NCBI GenBank assembly: GCA_964371945.1
Contig: CAYJPA010000003.1
Coordinates: 37,345-101,344 of the forward strand
Source: CAYJPA01 sp964371945
GTDB taxonomy: Bacteria; Chloroflexota; Chloroflexia; Thermomicrobiales; UBA6265
Direction of reading: 5' to 3'
DNA: 64,000 nt
The position numbers were made by a program, and so were the translations under genes. Of the stretch, positions 45,271 through 54,686 are shown piece after piece. The notes beneath the pieces were generated by a model. That model was not told the DNA's origin. It worked only from the letters and a program-made list of their open reading frames with translations, and ran no database searches. Positions within the stretch are counted from its first letter, which is position 1. Each line of letters opens with the position of its first letter.

Positions 45271-45909
45271 TCAGCCGCGTCGGGAGCCAACCAGCGCCGT
45301 CGAAATCCCGAGCGCTATGTAAACGGTCCCCGCGATGTAGCGTTGCGATCGCCTGAACCCAACGCTGCTTTTCAACCAACGGCCGGCCGTGCTCCCCAGT
45401 AGCGCATAACCACTGTTCGTCACGATTCCAAGCAGCACAAAAACAGCTCCGAGCACCAGAAATTGGCTCCAGGCCGCGCCATGATCGGGATCTACGAATT
45501 GCGGAAAGAATGCCAAGAAGAAGATCGCTGTTTTCGGATTGAATACCGCGATCATCAATCCCTGCACGAACACTCGATGCGCCGGCGCAACCGCCGGCTT
45601 CGATTCTTCAATCACGGCACGGCGATCGAGCAGCGTGCGAATGCCCAAATAGATCAGATACCCAGCTCCGAGAAACTTCACGACTGAGAACGCCATGGCC
45701 GATGAGCGAAGGAGCGCGGAGAGCCCAACCGCGGCCGCTGTCACATGGACGAGGTCACCCGCGCCGATACTCAACGTCGAAATCAGAGCCGGTCGCCGAC
45801 CCTGGTCGATCCCTCTCGCCACGAGATAGAGCACGTTTGGACCGGGCAGCAAGAGCAATGCGAGCGCCGCCAAGACAAAAACGGCAAGTGTCGATCCGTC
45901 CGGCATCAT
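45271..45909 (-). CDS. LysE/RhtB-family amino-acid exporter
   Basis: 212 residues from the ATG at 45909 (AGGGAGAAAC upstream). Six hydrophobic segments with family signatures ALALLLLPGPNVLYLVARGIDQGRRPAL (the PGP motif of LysE), VKFLGAGYLIYLGIRTLLD and VFVQGLMIAVFNPKTAIFFLAFFPQFV (NPK motif). Members export lysine, homoserine or threonine. Monocistronic on the minus strand, about 107 bp upstream of the epimerase gene. Confidence 0.93.
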   Translation of the reverse strand: MMPDGSTLAVFVLAALALLLLPGPNVLYLVARGIDQGRRPALISTLSIGAGDLVHVTAAAVGLSALLRSSAMAFSVVKFLGAGYLIYLGIRTLLDRRAVIEESKPAVAPAHRVFVQGLMIAVFNPKTAIFFLAFFPQFVDPDHGAAWSQFLVLGAVFVLLGIVTNSGYALLGSTAGRWLKSSVGFRRSQRYIAGTVYIALGISTALVGSRRG

Positions 45910-46238
45910 GTTTCTCCCTGACTTGGCGCCCGTCACCATTCAAGCTCGCGATGTCAGCATTATGAAGGTTCTGACGTCGCCAAGTGCGGGTCAACTCAAC
46001 GTCCTCGTATCCAGTTCCGCCTCGGATCGACCATGAACGAATCGAGCAACGCTCAACAGGCCAAATGGGGGGTGGCAAGAACTCTTTCCATCCATCATTT
46101 TGAAGAGTATCTGCTGCTCGCATGATGGCGCGAGTTGCTATGCGCATTTTTGAGAGTCGGGCAAGCGTGGTTCGTTCGAACAAATACCAGATAAGGCCAA
46201 ACATCGTACGACGGAGCTCACTCCGCTCTACTCAAGCC

Positions 46239-48333
46239 ATGAACGCCAAATTCAAGCTTCGCGAGTCTGGCGCTCAACCAAACTGCAAACAAACTCCCGT
46301 TGTCAACGATCAAGAAACGACGGCCAGGCCAATCGGATCATCGACATCTTTGCCAAATGAACGAGAGTTGCTCTCGCTCATCATGGACTATTCCCCGGAC
46401 TCCATTTTCATCAAAGATGCCGACGGTCGCTATTTGCGGACCAATCGCGCCGATGCATAGCTGCTCGGATTGAACGATCCAGCATTGGTCGTTGGCAAAA
46501 CCGATTTCGACTTCGTGCCCACCTCGACGGCCGAGAGATTTGTCGAGAGTGATCGCCAGGTAATGCGGACCGGCGTTCCGATGACCGACCAGGTACGTTC
46601 CTATTCCGGTCTCGACGGAAAACTGCGCTGGCCTTCGACAACGAAAGCTCCGACCTATGACGACACCGGCCGGATCTCCGGCATTATTGGGATCTCACGC
46701 GATGTCACCGACCGCAAATTGGCCGACGAGACGACCGAAATAGCAGAAAAGCGGTATCGAGAACTCTTTGATGAGGCGCCGGTGATGTATCTCGTCACCG
46801 AGAATCCTGGCAAAGCTCCTGTTGTGACAGACTGCAATCGATAGTTTCTTCGCACGATCGGATACCAACGGCACGAGGTCATTGGGCATCGACTCGTCGA
46901 ATTCCTGACTTCGGAGGTAGCCGCCAAGTTGCCGGAGCAACAGTCTCGATCGCACCAAAGCGGGTTGACAACTGTCGAAAGTCAATTGCTTACTCGAGAT
47001 GGCCGTGTGGTCGACATTCAGGTGCGGGCGGCACGAGAGCTGAATGAGGACGGATCGGCCCAAATAGCTCGTTCGACGTTGATAGACGTCAAAGAACAGA
47101 AGCGAGCTGAAGCAGCCCTTCGCAAGAGCGAGGAGCAACTGCAATTGGCTTTCGCGACCACCCTAACGGACATCTGGGTTTGGGATGTCTCAACCGGAGT
47201 GCTCGAGTCGCGAAATATCGAAAGTCTCTTCGGCTGGGAGCCGGGCTCGTTCACCGGTGACTACGAAATGTACCTGGCGACTGTCCACCCGGATGACAGA
47301 CAGCGAGTTCGCGAGGCCGACAACCAGGTCGGCGCGATGGGTTCGGACTACGATCTCGATTTCCGGATTGTCCGCCCGGACGGCGCAATTCGTTGGATGG
47401 CCGAGCGGGGGCGCGTTGTTGAGCACGACAACAACGGAAAAGCGCTGATGGTGGTCGGCGCTACGATGGATGTCACCGAGCGCAAAGAGGCGGAGGCCGC
47501 CCTACTGGCCGGTGAACAGCAGTTTCGACTCTTGTTTTCCGCCAATCCTCATCCTATGTGGGCCTACGATCGCGAAAGCCTCGCGTTCCTCGAGGTCAAT
47601 GCCTCGGCAATCGACCGCTATGGATACACGCGCGACGAATTTCTCGGGATGACGATCACTCAGATCCGACCCGCGGAAGATCTCGCGCGCTTCCATCTCG
47701 CGTTGGACATAGATTTCCCCAACCTTGAGGCAAGCGGTGGCTTGCGGCATCTCACAAAGGATGGTCGCCTCCTCGACGTCGAGATCACTTCGCACGCGCT
47801 GACTTTTCGCGGCCACGCGGCCGTCCTCGTCGTGGCACAGGATGTCACCGCCCGCCTCGTTCTCGAGCGACAACTGGCTCATCAAGCATTTCATGACCCG
47901 CTGACTGGACTTCCGAATGGAAGATGTGGGTAGCGCGATCGCGACCCTCAACGCGTTGAAGCAGCTTGGCGTCCGGCTCTCGATCGATGATTTCGGTGCC
48001 GGGTACGCGGGACTTGGCTACCTTCGCCGGTATCCAGTCGACGGACTGAAGATCGATCGATCGTATGTGCCAGGCATGGGTCACAGCCGGGTCGACATGG
48101 CCATGGTCCGTGCCATCGTCGAGTTCGCCCGTGAGCTCGGAATCGAAGTGACGGCCGAGGGCATCGAAACGGCGGAGCAGCTCGCATTGGTCCGCGCACT
48201 CGGCTGTGGCTTGGGACAAGGCTCCTACTTTTCGCGGCCGATCGCAGCAGACGCGATCACGGAGCACATCAATAATGGGAACGCGGCGAAACTGCTCAAC
48301 CGATCTTCGATTCAACACCTTGTCAGGGACTGA
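46239..48333 (+). pseudogene. Degenerate multi-PAS GGDEF-EAL gene: two amber stops and an internal deletion
   Basis: A single frame from the ATG at 46239 encodes PAS domains (DYSPDSIFIKDADGRYL, then LFDEAPVMYLVTEN, then a PAS_3-type FGWEPGSFTGDYEMYLATVHPDD, then LLFSANPHPMWAYDRE). It is interrupted by in-frame TAG at 46458-46460 and TAG at 46842-46844, both within otherwise continuous PAS sequence. At HQAFHDPLTGLPNG the GGDEF domain has just begun, but the sequence jumps near 47917-47925 to MEDVGSAIATLNALKQLGVRL...IDDFGAGYAGLGYL, the middle of an EAL domain. The frame changes there and TAG follows at 47931. The rest of the EAL (KIDRSYV, AEGIETAEQ, GQGSYFSRP) continues to 48333. About 250 codons (GGDEF core and first half of EAL) are missing. 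Confidence 0.88.
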
Positions 48334-48336
48334 CGA

Positions 48337-49314
48337 CTATCGATCGCGCTTCACAACGCCCGTCATGCAGTGAACTGAACCGCCGCCCTTCATCAGCTCA
48401 TCGACCTCAACCTCAAAGACCTCAACCCCGTTACGCTCCAGCAGCGCTTTGGTAATGCTGTTCCCTTCGGGAGAGACGATGACGCCCGGCGCAAGCGGAA
48501 CAACGTTGATCGCCATGCCGGTTTGCGCCTCGAATGCATCCGGTAGATCGATGAAGCGGAAGCCGTGATGCTTCAACGTTTCGTACACGACCCACGAGAG
48601 TTGAGTCGGGTAGACCATGGCGAGATCTCGGTCGACGATGTTGATCGTCCCGTCGATGTGACCGCATCCATAAGGGATTTGCACGATTTCGACCCGAGGC
48701 ACGCCGACCCGGCGAAAGGCATCGGCCACCTGCTCTGCACCCGATTTGTTCGTTCGCATGCCATGGCCAACAAACACGAGATCTTCGTTCGCGATGACCA
48801 CATCGGCGCCCTCGAAGAGCCCGTCGCCGTGAACGGTTTGGATGATCGGCACGCCCATTCCCGCGAGCGCGGCTGCCGAGTAGCGCTCTTCCCCCGCGCG
48901 GCTGTGGGACGCCATGCGCGCGATCACCGCTCCGGTTGAGGTCATGCAAAAGTGATCGCGGCAGAAATAGGCGTTCGGCTTATCGTCCGGCGCCGAGTCG
49001 ATAAAATTGACCTGCACACCGTGCGAGCGATAAAAATCGACAAAGGCGTCGTGCTGGGCTCGAGCGCGGATCGGATCGATCTCGCCAAGCCAGAGCGCGG
49101 CGCGGAAGTCGGGCACATCGTCGATCTCAGGACCGGGACGGCGCATGAGCACGGCACGCAGGGCGCCGTACTCAGACGTCACCCCACAGTCCGCCCAAAG
49201 CGCTCCAAGCTCACTTGGCATTCCACCCTGACGTGGCGCCCAGCCATCACCACCGTGAGCTGAATCTTCGTTCTGCCGCAGAATATCCGCCGGCCGCCCG
49301 ACTTTCGCTACCAT
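48337..49314 (-). CDS. Amidinotransferase/dimethylargininase-like guanidino-modifying enzyme
   Basis: 325 residues from the ATG at 49314 (MVAKVGRPADIL), with GGAGG 8 nt upstream; the frame is open to 49455 but those residues are not conserved. Guanidino-modifying-superfamily landmarks are present: NAYFCRDHFCMT (substrate Asp), DGLFEGADVVI (EGAD), GCGHIDGTINIVD (catalytic His) and the C-terminal GGGSVHCMTGVV with nucleophilic Cys ~316. This matches DDAH/arginine-deiminase-like and amidinotransferase proteins. Likely hydrolyses or transfers from arginine, methylarginines or a related guanidine. It is divergent from a GNAT gene. Confidence 0.9.
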   Translation of the reverse strand: MVAKVGRPADILRQNEDSAHGGDGWAPRQGGMPSELGALWADCGVTSEYGALRAVLMRRPGPEIDDVPDFRAALWLGEIDPIRARAQHDAFVDFYRSHGVQVNFIDSAPDDKPNAYFCRDHFCMTSTGAVIARMASHSRAGEERYSAAALAGMGVPIIQTVHGDGLFEGADVVIANEDLVFVGHGMRTNKSGAEQVADAFRRVGVPRVEIVQIPYGCGHIDGTINIVDRDLAMVYPTQLSWVVYETLKHHGFRFIDLPDAFEAQTGMAINVVPLAPGVIVSPEGNSITKALLERNGVEVFEVEVDELMKGGGSVHCMTGVVKRDR

Positions 49315-49446
49315 TTTTCGCGCCTCCGTCATCAATGCGATAATTGGAAGAATGATGCGAGCATACCGAGCGCGGCCAGCGGGCACAATACGGTAACTTG
49401 ATGACGAGCGGATTGTCGTTGAACGCGGATCGGGAGCATGAGGCTC

Positions 49447-49923
49447 ATGGAACAACTCGCCTTTCGAATTGTGCCTGCCGGCGAGGAGCGCGATGCGTAC
49501 CTACCGTTACTCTACTTGGCGGACGATTCAGTGGCCGCGGTGAGCGGATACTATCAGTCAGGCGATCTCTACGTGCTGGATTCGAACGAGGGAAGGCCGT
49601 TGGCGGTTGTGCTGGCAATCCCTGAGCTCGACGGCTCGGTCGAACTAAGAGCCGTGGCGGTCGACGCGTCGCTCCAGGGCCAAGGGATCGGCAAGCGGAT
49701 GCTTTCGCTCGTGCTCGAATCCCTGCGAGCGAAGCAGATCCGTCACGTCATCGTCGGCACCGGAAATTCAGGCATCGGACAGCTCGCCTTCTATCAAAAA
49801 GCGGGTTTTCGGCTCTGGAAAATTGAACGCGACTTCTTCGGCCCCGAACGCGGCAACCCCGAAGGCATCGAAGAGAACGGCATCCCGCTTAGAGACATGG
49901 TCTGGATGGATCAAAACCTATAG
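49447..49923 (+). CDS. GNAT-family N-acetyltransferase
   Basis: 158 residues if started at the ATG at 49447, 10 nt after GGGAG; an ATG at 49438 touches that site. The acetyl-CoA motif A is well kept: ELRAVAVDASLQGQGIGKRMLSLVL (QGQGIG loop), followed by VGTGNSGIGQLAFYQKAGFR, the usual motif B with Tyr. The tail FFGPERGNPEGIEENGIPLRDMVWM is typical of small GNATs resembling YjcK-type or peptide acetyltransferases. Cytosolic; acceptor unknown. Confidence 0.9.
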   Translation: MEQLAFRIVPAGEERDAYLPLLYLADDSVAAVSGYYQSGDLYVLDSNEGRPLAVVLAIPELDGSVELRAVAVDASLQGQGIGKRMLSLVLESLRAKQIRHVIVGTGNSGIGQLAFYQKAGFRLWKIERDFFGPERGNPEGIEENGIPLRDMVWMDQNL

Positions 49924-50089
49924 GCCGCGGGTGCCGGGTGCGACCCAGTGACACACTCGATCGGACGAGACGGGTACAAGACCTGAGAGGTTGATCGACT
50001 TCTGCATATCGACCTCGCGATTCATTCGGAGCGCGTAAACCGGGGGCACTTTGGATACGGACTTCTCGATCTCACCGCCGCATCGTCCG

Positions 50090-51248
50090 TATCCCAGGAC
50101 CGATCGCCAGGCTGAATTCATCGCACTCGGAGACAGCCACGCTCGCATTGCGGCGGCCAATGCAACGTGACACGACCGCGAGAATTCCTTCCCTTTCGAC
50201 ACGTTTCAAGCACTGCAAGAGGCCGGCTATCTGGCACTGACCGCGCCGGAAGAGTCTGGCGGCCGCGCGATCACGCCGCTCGAGCTCATGCTTGCCCAGG
50301 AGCGGCTCGCTCACGGCGACGGCGCGGTGGCGCTCGGCGCGACGGTGCACCTCTCCCAGGTCACCGGTCTCGCGAGCGGTGGTATTTGGCCCGCCGCACT
50401 GCGCGATCGAATCCTGAAGGACGTCGTCGAGCGCGGAACCTTCATGAACAACTTGGCCAGCGAACCGGAGCTCGGAAGCCCGAGCCGCGGCGGCGCATAC
50501 GCCGCGCGGGCGGTGCGTGACGGCGACTACTGGGTCATCAACGGCCGCAAAACCTGGTCGACCCTCTCTCCGGCGCTGACCTATTCGACAGTCTTGCTCG
50601 GAGTCGAAGAAGCGGATGGCTCAGTCGTGCGCGGCACGTTTTTCGTGCCGATGGAAACGCCCGGCGTTCGGATCGAAGAAACATGGGACAGCCTTTCGAT
50701 GCGGGCAACCGGCAGCCACGACGTGATCTTCGAGAATGTCCGCGTACCGGAAGACTACCGGCTCGGCCAAATGCCGGGACTGCCCGCGGCAAATCCGGGC
50801 GGTTGGGGACTGATCGGAAGCGCGGTTCATCTTGGCATCTCAACCGCCGCCAGAGATTTCGCCGTCGATTTCGCCAAGGAGCGCAAACCCGAAGCGCTTG
50901 GCGGCAAAGCCCATCTCGTCGCTCGTAACGGTCCAGCACCGGATCGCCCAGATCGAAATCCTGTTGCTGCAATCGCGATCGGTCCTTTACGGCACCGCAT
51001 AGCTCTGGGACCAACATCCAGAATGGCACGGAGAGCTGAGCCCACAACTCGCGTCCGCCAAGTACACCGTCACCAACAACGCGATTCAAATCACCGATCA
51101 AGCCCTCCGCGTGGTCGGTTCAGTCGGCCTTCTCCGCCGCACCCCGCTCGAGCGCTATTTTCGCGACGTCCGCGCCGGTCTCGGCAACGCCCCAATGGAC
51201 GACCTCGCCCTCACCCTCATCGGCAAATCCGCCCTCGACGTTACGTAG
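50090..51248 (+). pseudogene. Acyl-CoA dehydrogenase pseudogene
   Basis: Acyl-CoA dehydrogenase sequence runs through three lesions. The N-terminal frame (AEFIALGDSHARIAAANAT) meets TGA at 50168-50170, then continues as HDRENSFPFDTFQALQEAGYLALTAPEESGG. The central part (RGGAYAARAVRDGDYWVINGRKTW, GTFFVPMETPGVRI, MRATGSHDVIFENVRVP) is intact. An extra C in the CCC at 50910-50912 shifts the frame; the original frame resumes as ISSLVTVQHRIAQIEILLLQ. It is broken again by TAG at 51000-51002, and the remainder (QALRVVGSVGLLRRTPLERYFRDVRAG) ends with TAG at 51246-51248. The exact 5' limit is uncertain. Not expected to make a working flavoenzyme. Confidence 0.85.
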
Positions 51249-51296
51249 TCGACCAATCGACGAGACGACTAATCGTCTTGTCGTCTTGTCAATTCG

Positions 51297-51701
51297 CTAC
51301 TTGGGTCCCGTGTACACCACCTCGAACAGAATCTGGTCGGGCGACAAGAACATTGCCGAGTAGTAAAGATCGTTTTCGCCGCTTGCGTACTCCGGGCGGT
51401 TGCATGGCGTTCCGTACAGCAGCTCCACACCGCGTTCCCTGAGGTACGCGACCGTCGCATCGACATCCGCCTGTGTTTCAACGCCGATACCGAAATGGTT
51501 GAGACCCGGAGCATCATGATCATTGGCTACATCACTCGTCGCGGCGGCGAACCAAAGGCTCACCTGTCCGTCGTTGCCAACTCCAATCAGCTCCTCCTCT
51601 TCATAGAGGGTCTTCCATCCCAGAGACGCGAACATATCCGCGTAGAAGGATTTGTTCGCCGGGTTCATGTTGAATTGCAAGTGGCTAACGTGCGACTTCA
51701 T
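51297..51701 (-). CDS. VOC (glyoxalase/bleomycin-resistance) family protein
   Basis: 134 residues from the ATG at 51701, which has GGGAGGAAC upstream; the open frame reaches 52139 only by chance. The pattern VSHLQFNMNPANKSFYADMFASLGW, SLWFAAAT and GLNHFGIGVETQADVDATVAYLRERGVELL is that of a small single-chain vicinal-oxygen-chelate protein with paired beta-alpha-beta-beta-beta units. His in HLQF and HFGIGV are candidate metal ligands. Substrate unknown; members include dioxygenases, thiol transferases and drug-binding proteins. Confidence 0.87.
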   Translation of the reverse strand: MKSHVSHLQFNMNPANKSFYADMFASLGWKTLYEEEELIGVGNDGQVSLWFAAATSDVANDHDAPGLNHFGIGVETQADVDATVAYLRERGVELLYGTPCNRPEYASGENDLYYSAMFLSPDQILFEVVYTGPK

Positions 51702-51918
51702 TACGTTCCTCCCGTGCGCGACTGCCCGAACGCCAACCGCGCGGTTATCGATAGCCCAGAGGGCACAATAGAGCACCTGTTCGACAATATCAATTGCAGT
51801 TTTGTAGGTTCCGAAGAGTAGAACCGCGTGCGCGGGTGAAATGTGAGAAGGTGCGCGAAAATGATATCCGACGTCCACGCGTCGACCACTGACGAACGTC
51901 ATCACATGGGGATCGATC

Positions 51919-53385
51919 ATGCGATTTGTCATCGGCGAGTTTGCACACGAAACCAACACGTTTTGTCCCGGCTTTACCGAGCTCGACGCGTTCAAGTCGA
52001 CCTTCTGGTGTGAAGGCGACGAGATCTTCACGCGCAATCGCGGCGTCCGGAACGATCTCGGCGGAATGATCTCGGCCGGAGAGCGCCTCGGGATCGAACT
52101 GGTTCCGACTCTCGCGACGACAACGCAACCATCGGCCACCGTCTCCCGCCATGCCTATGAAACCATTCGCGACACGCTCTTCGCCGCCATTCGGGCCGCG
52201 GGAGAGGTCGACGCGATCTGCCTTGCCCTCCACGGTGCCGGCTCCGCGGACGGCTTGGAGGACATGGAAGGAACATTCCTGGCCGAGCTGCGGGAATTGA
52301 TCGGAACCGAGATCCCGGTGGTCGTGTCGCTCGATCTGCACGGCAACACCACCGAGGCCATGCTGGAGCACGCGACCGCCGCCTTTTACTGCCACGAGTA
52401 CCCGCATATCGACACCTACGATCGTGGCGAGGAGATCGTCGAGATCGCGGCTAAGATCGTGCGCGGCGAGATCAAGCCGGTCATGCATTTGCGCCGCTTG
52501 CCGGTCACGATCCCGCCATCCACCACCTTTTCCGGGCCGGCCAAAGTGATCAACGAACGCTGTTTCGAATGGGAAACGCAGCTGGGCGTGATCGATTGCA
52601 ATTTCACCCACGGCTTTCCCCACACGGATGTGTCCGTGATCGCGACGTCGATTCTGGTCATCACGGACAACGATCCCGCGCTCGCGGAACGCATCGCAAA
52701 CGATGTCGCGGATCTAGTGCTCGAAACGCTCGAGGACTTTCGACAATCTCTTCCCGGCGCCAAAGAAGCCGTCTCCCAGGCGCTCGCCGCCACCGACCTC
52801 CCTGTGATCGTCGCCGAGGTCTCGGACAATCCCGGCGGTGGCGCCCCCGGCAGCGGAACCCATTTGCTCCGGGCACTGCACGAGGCGAACCAGCCAAACA
52901 CCTGCTTCGGCTTCATCTGGGATCCATCGACCGCGGACCAGGCGCACGCCGCCGGAACCGGAAGCACGATCGACGTCTCCCTGGGCGGTTTCACCGACGA
53001 CCTCCACGGCCCTCCGGTCAAAACACAGGCGTACGTCAAATGCCTGACCGACGGTCTATTCCGGTTGGTCAACCCGATGGGCGCCGGGAGCCTCGTCAAT
53101 CTCGGCAGAATGGCGCGACTTGTCATCGGCAATGTCGACGTGATCGTCGGTTCAAACCGAGCCCAAACACTCGACGCCCAGCTCTTCTTGTTGCACGGCA
53201 TTGATGTCCGCACGATGCGGATCGTGGCCTTCAAGTCGCAGCAGCATTTCCGCGGCGGTTTTCAGAACATCGCCGGCACGATCATCCGGTGCGACACACC
53301 CGGCTTCACCACCAGCAACCTCTCCGACCTGCCATACAAGAACATCACTCGCCCAATCTGGCCACTCGACCCGCTGCCGAGATGA
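51919..53385 (+). CDS. M81-family metallopeptidase (MlrC-like), copy 2
   Basis: 488 residues, the same length as copy 1 but clearly divergent from it. It shares GEFAHETNTF, VSLDLHGNTTEAM, YPHIDTYDRGEEIV, VAEVSDNPGGGAPGSGTHLLRAL, GGFTDDLHGPPV and the C-terminal FQNIAGTIIRCDTPGF/NLSDLPYKNITRPIWPLD. The Glu-His and Asp-x-His pairs remain for zinc binding. The equivalent tail of copy 1 (LTRFDYRHLRRPIYPLD) shows they share a common ancestor. It is monocistronic, divergent from the VOC gene. Substrate unknown. Confidence 0.92.
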   Translation: MRFVIGEFAHETNTFCPGFTELDAFKSTFWCEGDEIFTRNRGVRNDLGGMISAGERLGIELVPTLATTTQPSATVSRHAYETIRDTLFAAIRAAGEVDAICLALHGAGSADGLEDMEGTFLAELRELIGTEIPVVVSLDLHGNTTEAMLEHATAAFYCHEYPHIDTYDRGEEIVEIAAKIVRGEIKPVMHLRRLPVTIPPSTTFSGPAKVINERCFEWETQLGVIDCNFTHGFPHTDVSVIATSILVITDNDPALAERIANDVADLVLETLEDFRQSLPGAKEAVSQALAATDLPVIVAEVSDNPGGGAPGSGTHLLRALHEANQPNTCFGFIWDPSTADQAHAAGTGSTIDVSLGGFTDDLHGPPVKTQAYVKCLTDGLFRLVNPMGAGSLVNLGRMARLVIGNVDVIVGSNRAQTLDAQLFLLHGIDVRTMRIVAFKSQQHFRGGFQNIAGTIIRCDTPGFTTSNLSDLPYKNITRPIWPLDPLPR

Positions 53386-53493
53386 GGAAAACGTCAAATA
53401 CCCCATGACTCTTGCGTGCAGCGCTTGTGAACTTTTTGCTGGAGGACGAGCATGGAGTGAAATTTCGCCGGACAGGCATCGTCGCGCGTCGCA

Positions 53494-53811
53494 TCAGGAA
53501 GGCGGGAAGATCAAATCGAGGCCTTCGAGTGATCTGCTGGCATGAACTACCCGACTGACGTCGAGATAGGTGTCGGAGAACGAGTAGATAACGACGTGCT
53601 GTCCGGCCAGACGGGCTCGGAACTCTGACCGTAGATCAGGTCGCCGCGTACCGGTCCATGGAAACTCGCTGAGCTGCGACAAGGCTTCGTTCAAAATCGA
53701 AGCGTATGTGTCGCGCTGCAACGGGCCCCAGGACTCCAACGTGAATTGAAGGATCTCTTGGAGGTCAGACTCGGCTAGAGCGGAGAGCCTAATCTCGAGG
53801 TTTGACGGCAT
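53494..53811 (-). CDS. parE: ParE/RelE-family toxin
   Basis: 105 residues. The fold signature is visible: LSALAESDLQEILQFTLESWGPLQRDTYASIL, then TGTRRPDLRSEFRARLAGQHVVIYSF, and SRVVHASRSLEGLDLIF, which ends with the usual V.R.LH..D...L pattern. It overlaps the antitoxin gene by 23 bp. ParE toxins poison DNA gyrase and RelE toxins cleave ribosome-bound mRNA; the sequence alone favours ParE. All expected segments are intact, in contrast to the copy at 61621. Confidence 0.9.
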   Translation of the reverse strand: MPSNLEIRLSALAESDLQEILQFTLESWGPLQRDTYASILNEALSQLSEFPWTGTRRPDLRSEFRARLAGQHVVIYSFSDTYLDVSRVVHASRSLEGLDLIFPPS

Positions 53812-54076
53812 CTTTCACCGGCAATCCGAGCGCGCTTCGCGACTCCGATTCACTGACTAGTCTCGCCATCGTCTCAGGCGTGTAGACCACGAATTCCCCG
53901 CGCTCAATTTGGTCGAACCCCAGTTGGACTTCGTTCCTGAGCCAGCGAAGCTGCGCTTCACGACGCTGAAGCAACGCCAAAGAGGCCTCGAGCACTGCCT
54001 CCGGATCGTCAAAGCTGCCGCTTTCGACGAACTCTTCGACTATCGATTGAAGCGCTGGGTTTAACTGGATCACCAT
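53789..54076 (-). CDS. parD: ParD-family ribbon-helix-helix antitoxin
   Basis: 95 residues. The opening MVIQLNPALQSIVEEFVESGSFDDPEAVLEASLALL is a ribbon-helix-helix DNA-binding domain of the ParD/CopG type, followed by a toxin-binding helical tail (LGFDQIERGEFVVYTPE). It overlaps the toxin gene by 23 bp (53789-53811) and would autorepress the operon with it. A near-identical architecture recurs at 61356-61643. Confidence 0.88.
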   Translation of the reverse strand: MVIQLNPALQSIVEEFVESGSFDDPEAVLEASLALLQRREAQLRWLRNEVQLGFDQIERGEFVVYTPETMARLVSESESRSALGLPVKDAVKPRD

Positions 54077-54404
54077 CTCGTTCTCCTACCTGCCAGCTTC
54101 GACTTTATCACGTCAGCAAAGCCAAAGGAACAGCATCGGCACCGACCCGGCCGATTTCGACGATCGGCCGAACATCGTCTTCCGGTTTGAAGAGTTTCGT
54201 GTCCATTTCAGCATGCTCGTCCAGTACATCGGACGCTCAATCTGGCTGGGCGGTGGAAACGCTGCCATCGTGACGCGGATTTCTGTAGTCTCCTCAGACG
54301 TAAATGCTGTCGAGGAGCGGTCACTAGCAAGTCGCAATACTGTCACATCTCATGATAATATCTTGAGCTGTCGATGGAGACAAAGCTTGGATTCCGAGGC
54401 GAAC
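54077..54404. other. Intergenic region between two toxin-antitoxin modules
   Basis: 328 bp separating the divergent ParDE and MazEF-like modules. A minus-strand frame (54113-54346) reads through it without recognisable domains. It should contain both antitoxin promoters; no paired -35/-10 was identified with confidence. Confidence 0.4.
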
Positions 54405-54686
54405 ATGGTTGCACAGCTATCTGATAGGAATCGCTCGACACAGAGTCGCACGATCCGCGTCCCGCGCGACATCTATGACCAACTCAATCAGATCTCTTCG
54501 GAGGCGCATTCTTCGATTGGCGAGGTGGTTGCGGACCTCGTGCGCGAGCGCGCCAAACGGGAGTTCTACACAAAGATGCGCGAGGGATGTCGGGCATTGC
54601 ACGAGGACACGGTCGCCTGGGACGAATTCCAGGAGGAGATGAGCGCCTGGGACGCCACGCTCGGTGATAGCTTGAGTGAACTATAG
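54405..54686 (+). CDS. MazE-like ribbon-helix-helix antitoxin
   Basis: 93 residues from the ATG at 54405 (GAGGCGAAC upstream). A short basic leader precedes a ribbon-helix-helix segment (SRTIRVPRDIYDQLNQISSEAHSSIGEVVADLVRER) like CopG/MazE-type antitoxins, then an acidic helical tail (WDEFQEEMSAWDATLGD) for toxin binding. Its stop TAG is immediately followed by the GTG of a PemK/MazF-like reading frame, the usual antitoxin-toxin order. The antitoxin itself looks intact even though the toxin is interrupted. Confidence 0.8.
   Translation: MVAQLSDRNRSTQSRTIRVPRDIYDQLNQISSEAHSSIGEVVADLVRERAKREFYTKMREGCRALHEDTVAWDEFQEEMSAWDATLGDSLSEL

Noticed and set aside
46458..46844. TAG read as a sense codon by genetic-code change
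   Set aside because: groES, groEL, the family-5 SBP and several other intact genes end with TAG, so it is a normal stop here; pseudogenes are simpler.
51790..52623. Minus-strand frame of 277 codons opposite the second M81 gene
   Set aside because: Antisense shadow; the plus-strand M81 protein has all family motifs.
54113..54346. Minus-strand frame between the two toxin-antitoxin modules
   Set aside because: No recognisable domain, and no conserved start; left as intergenic.
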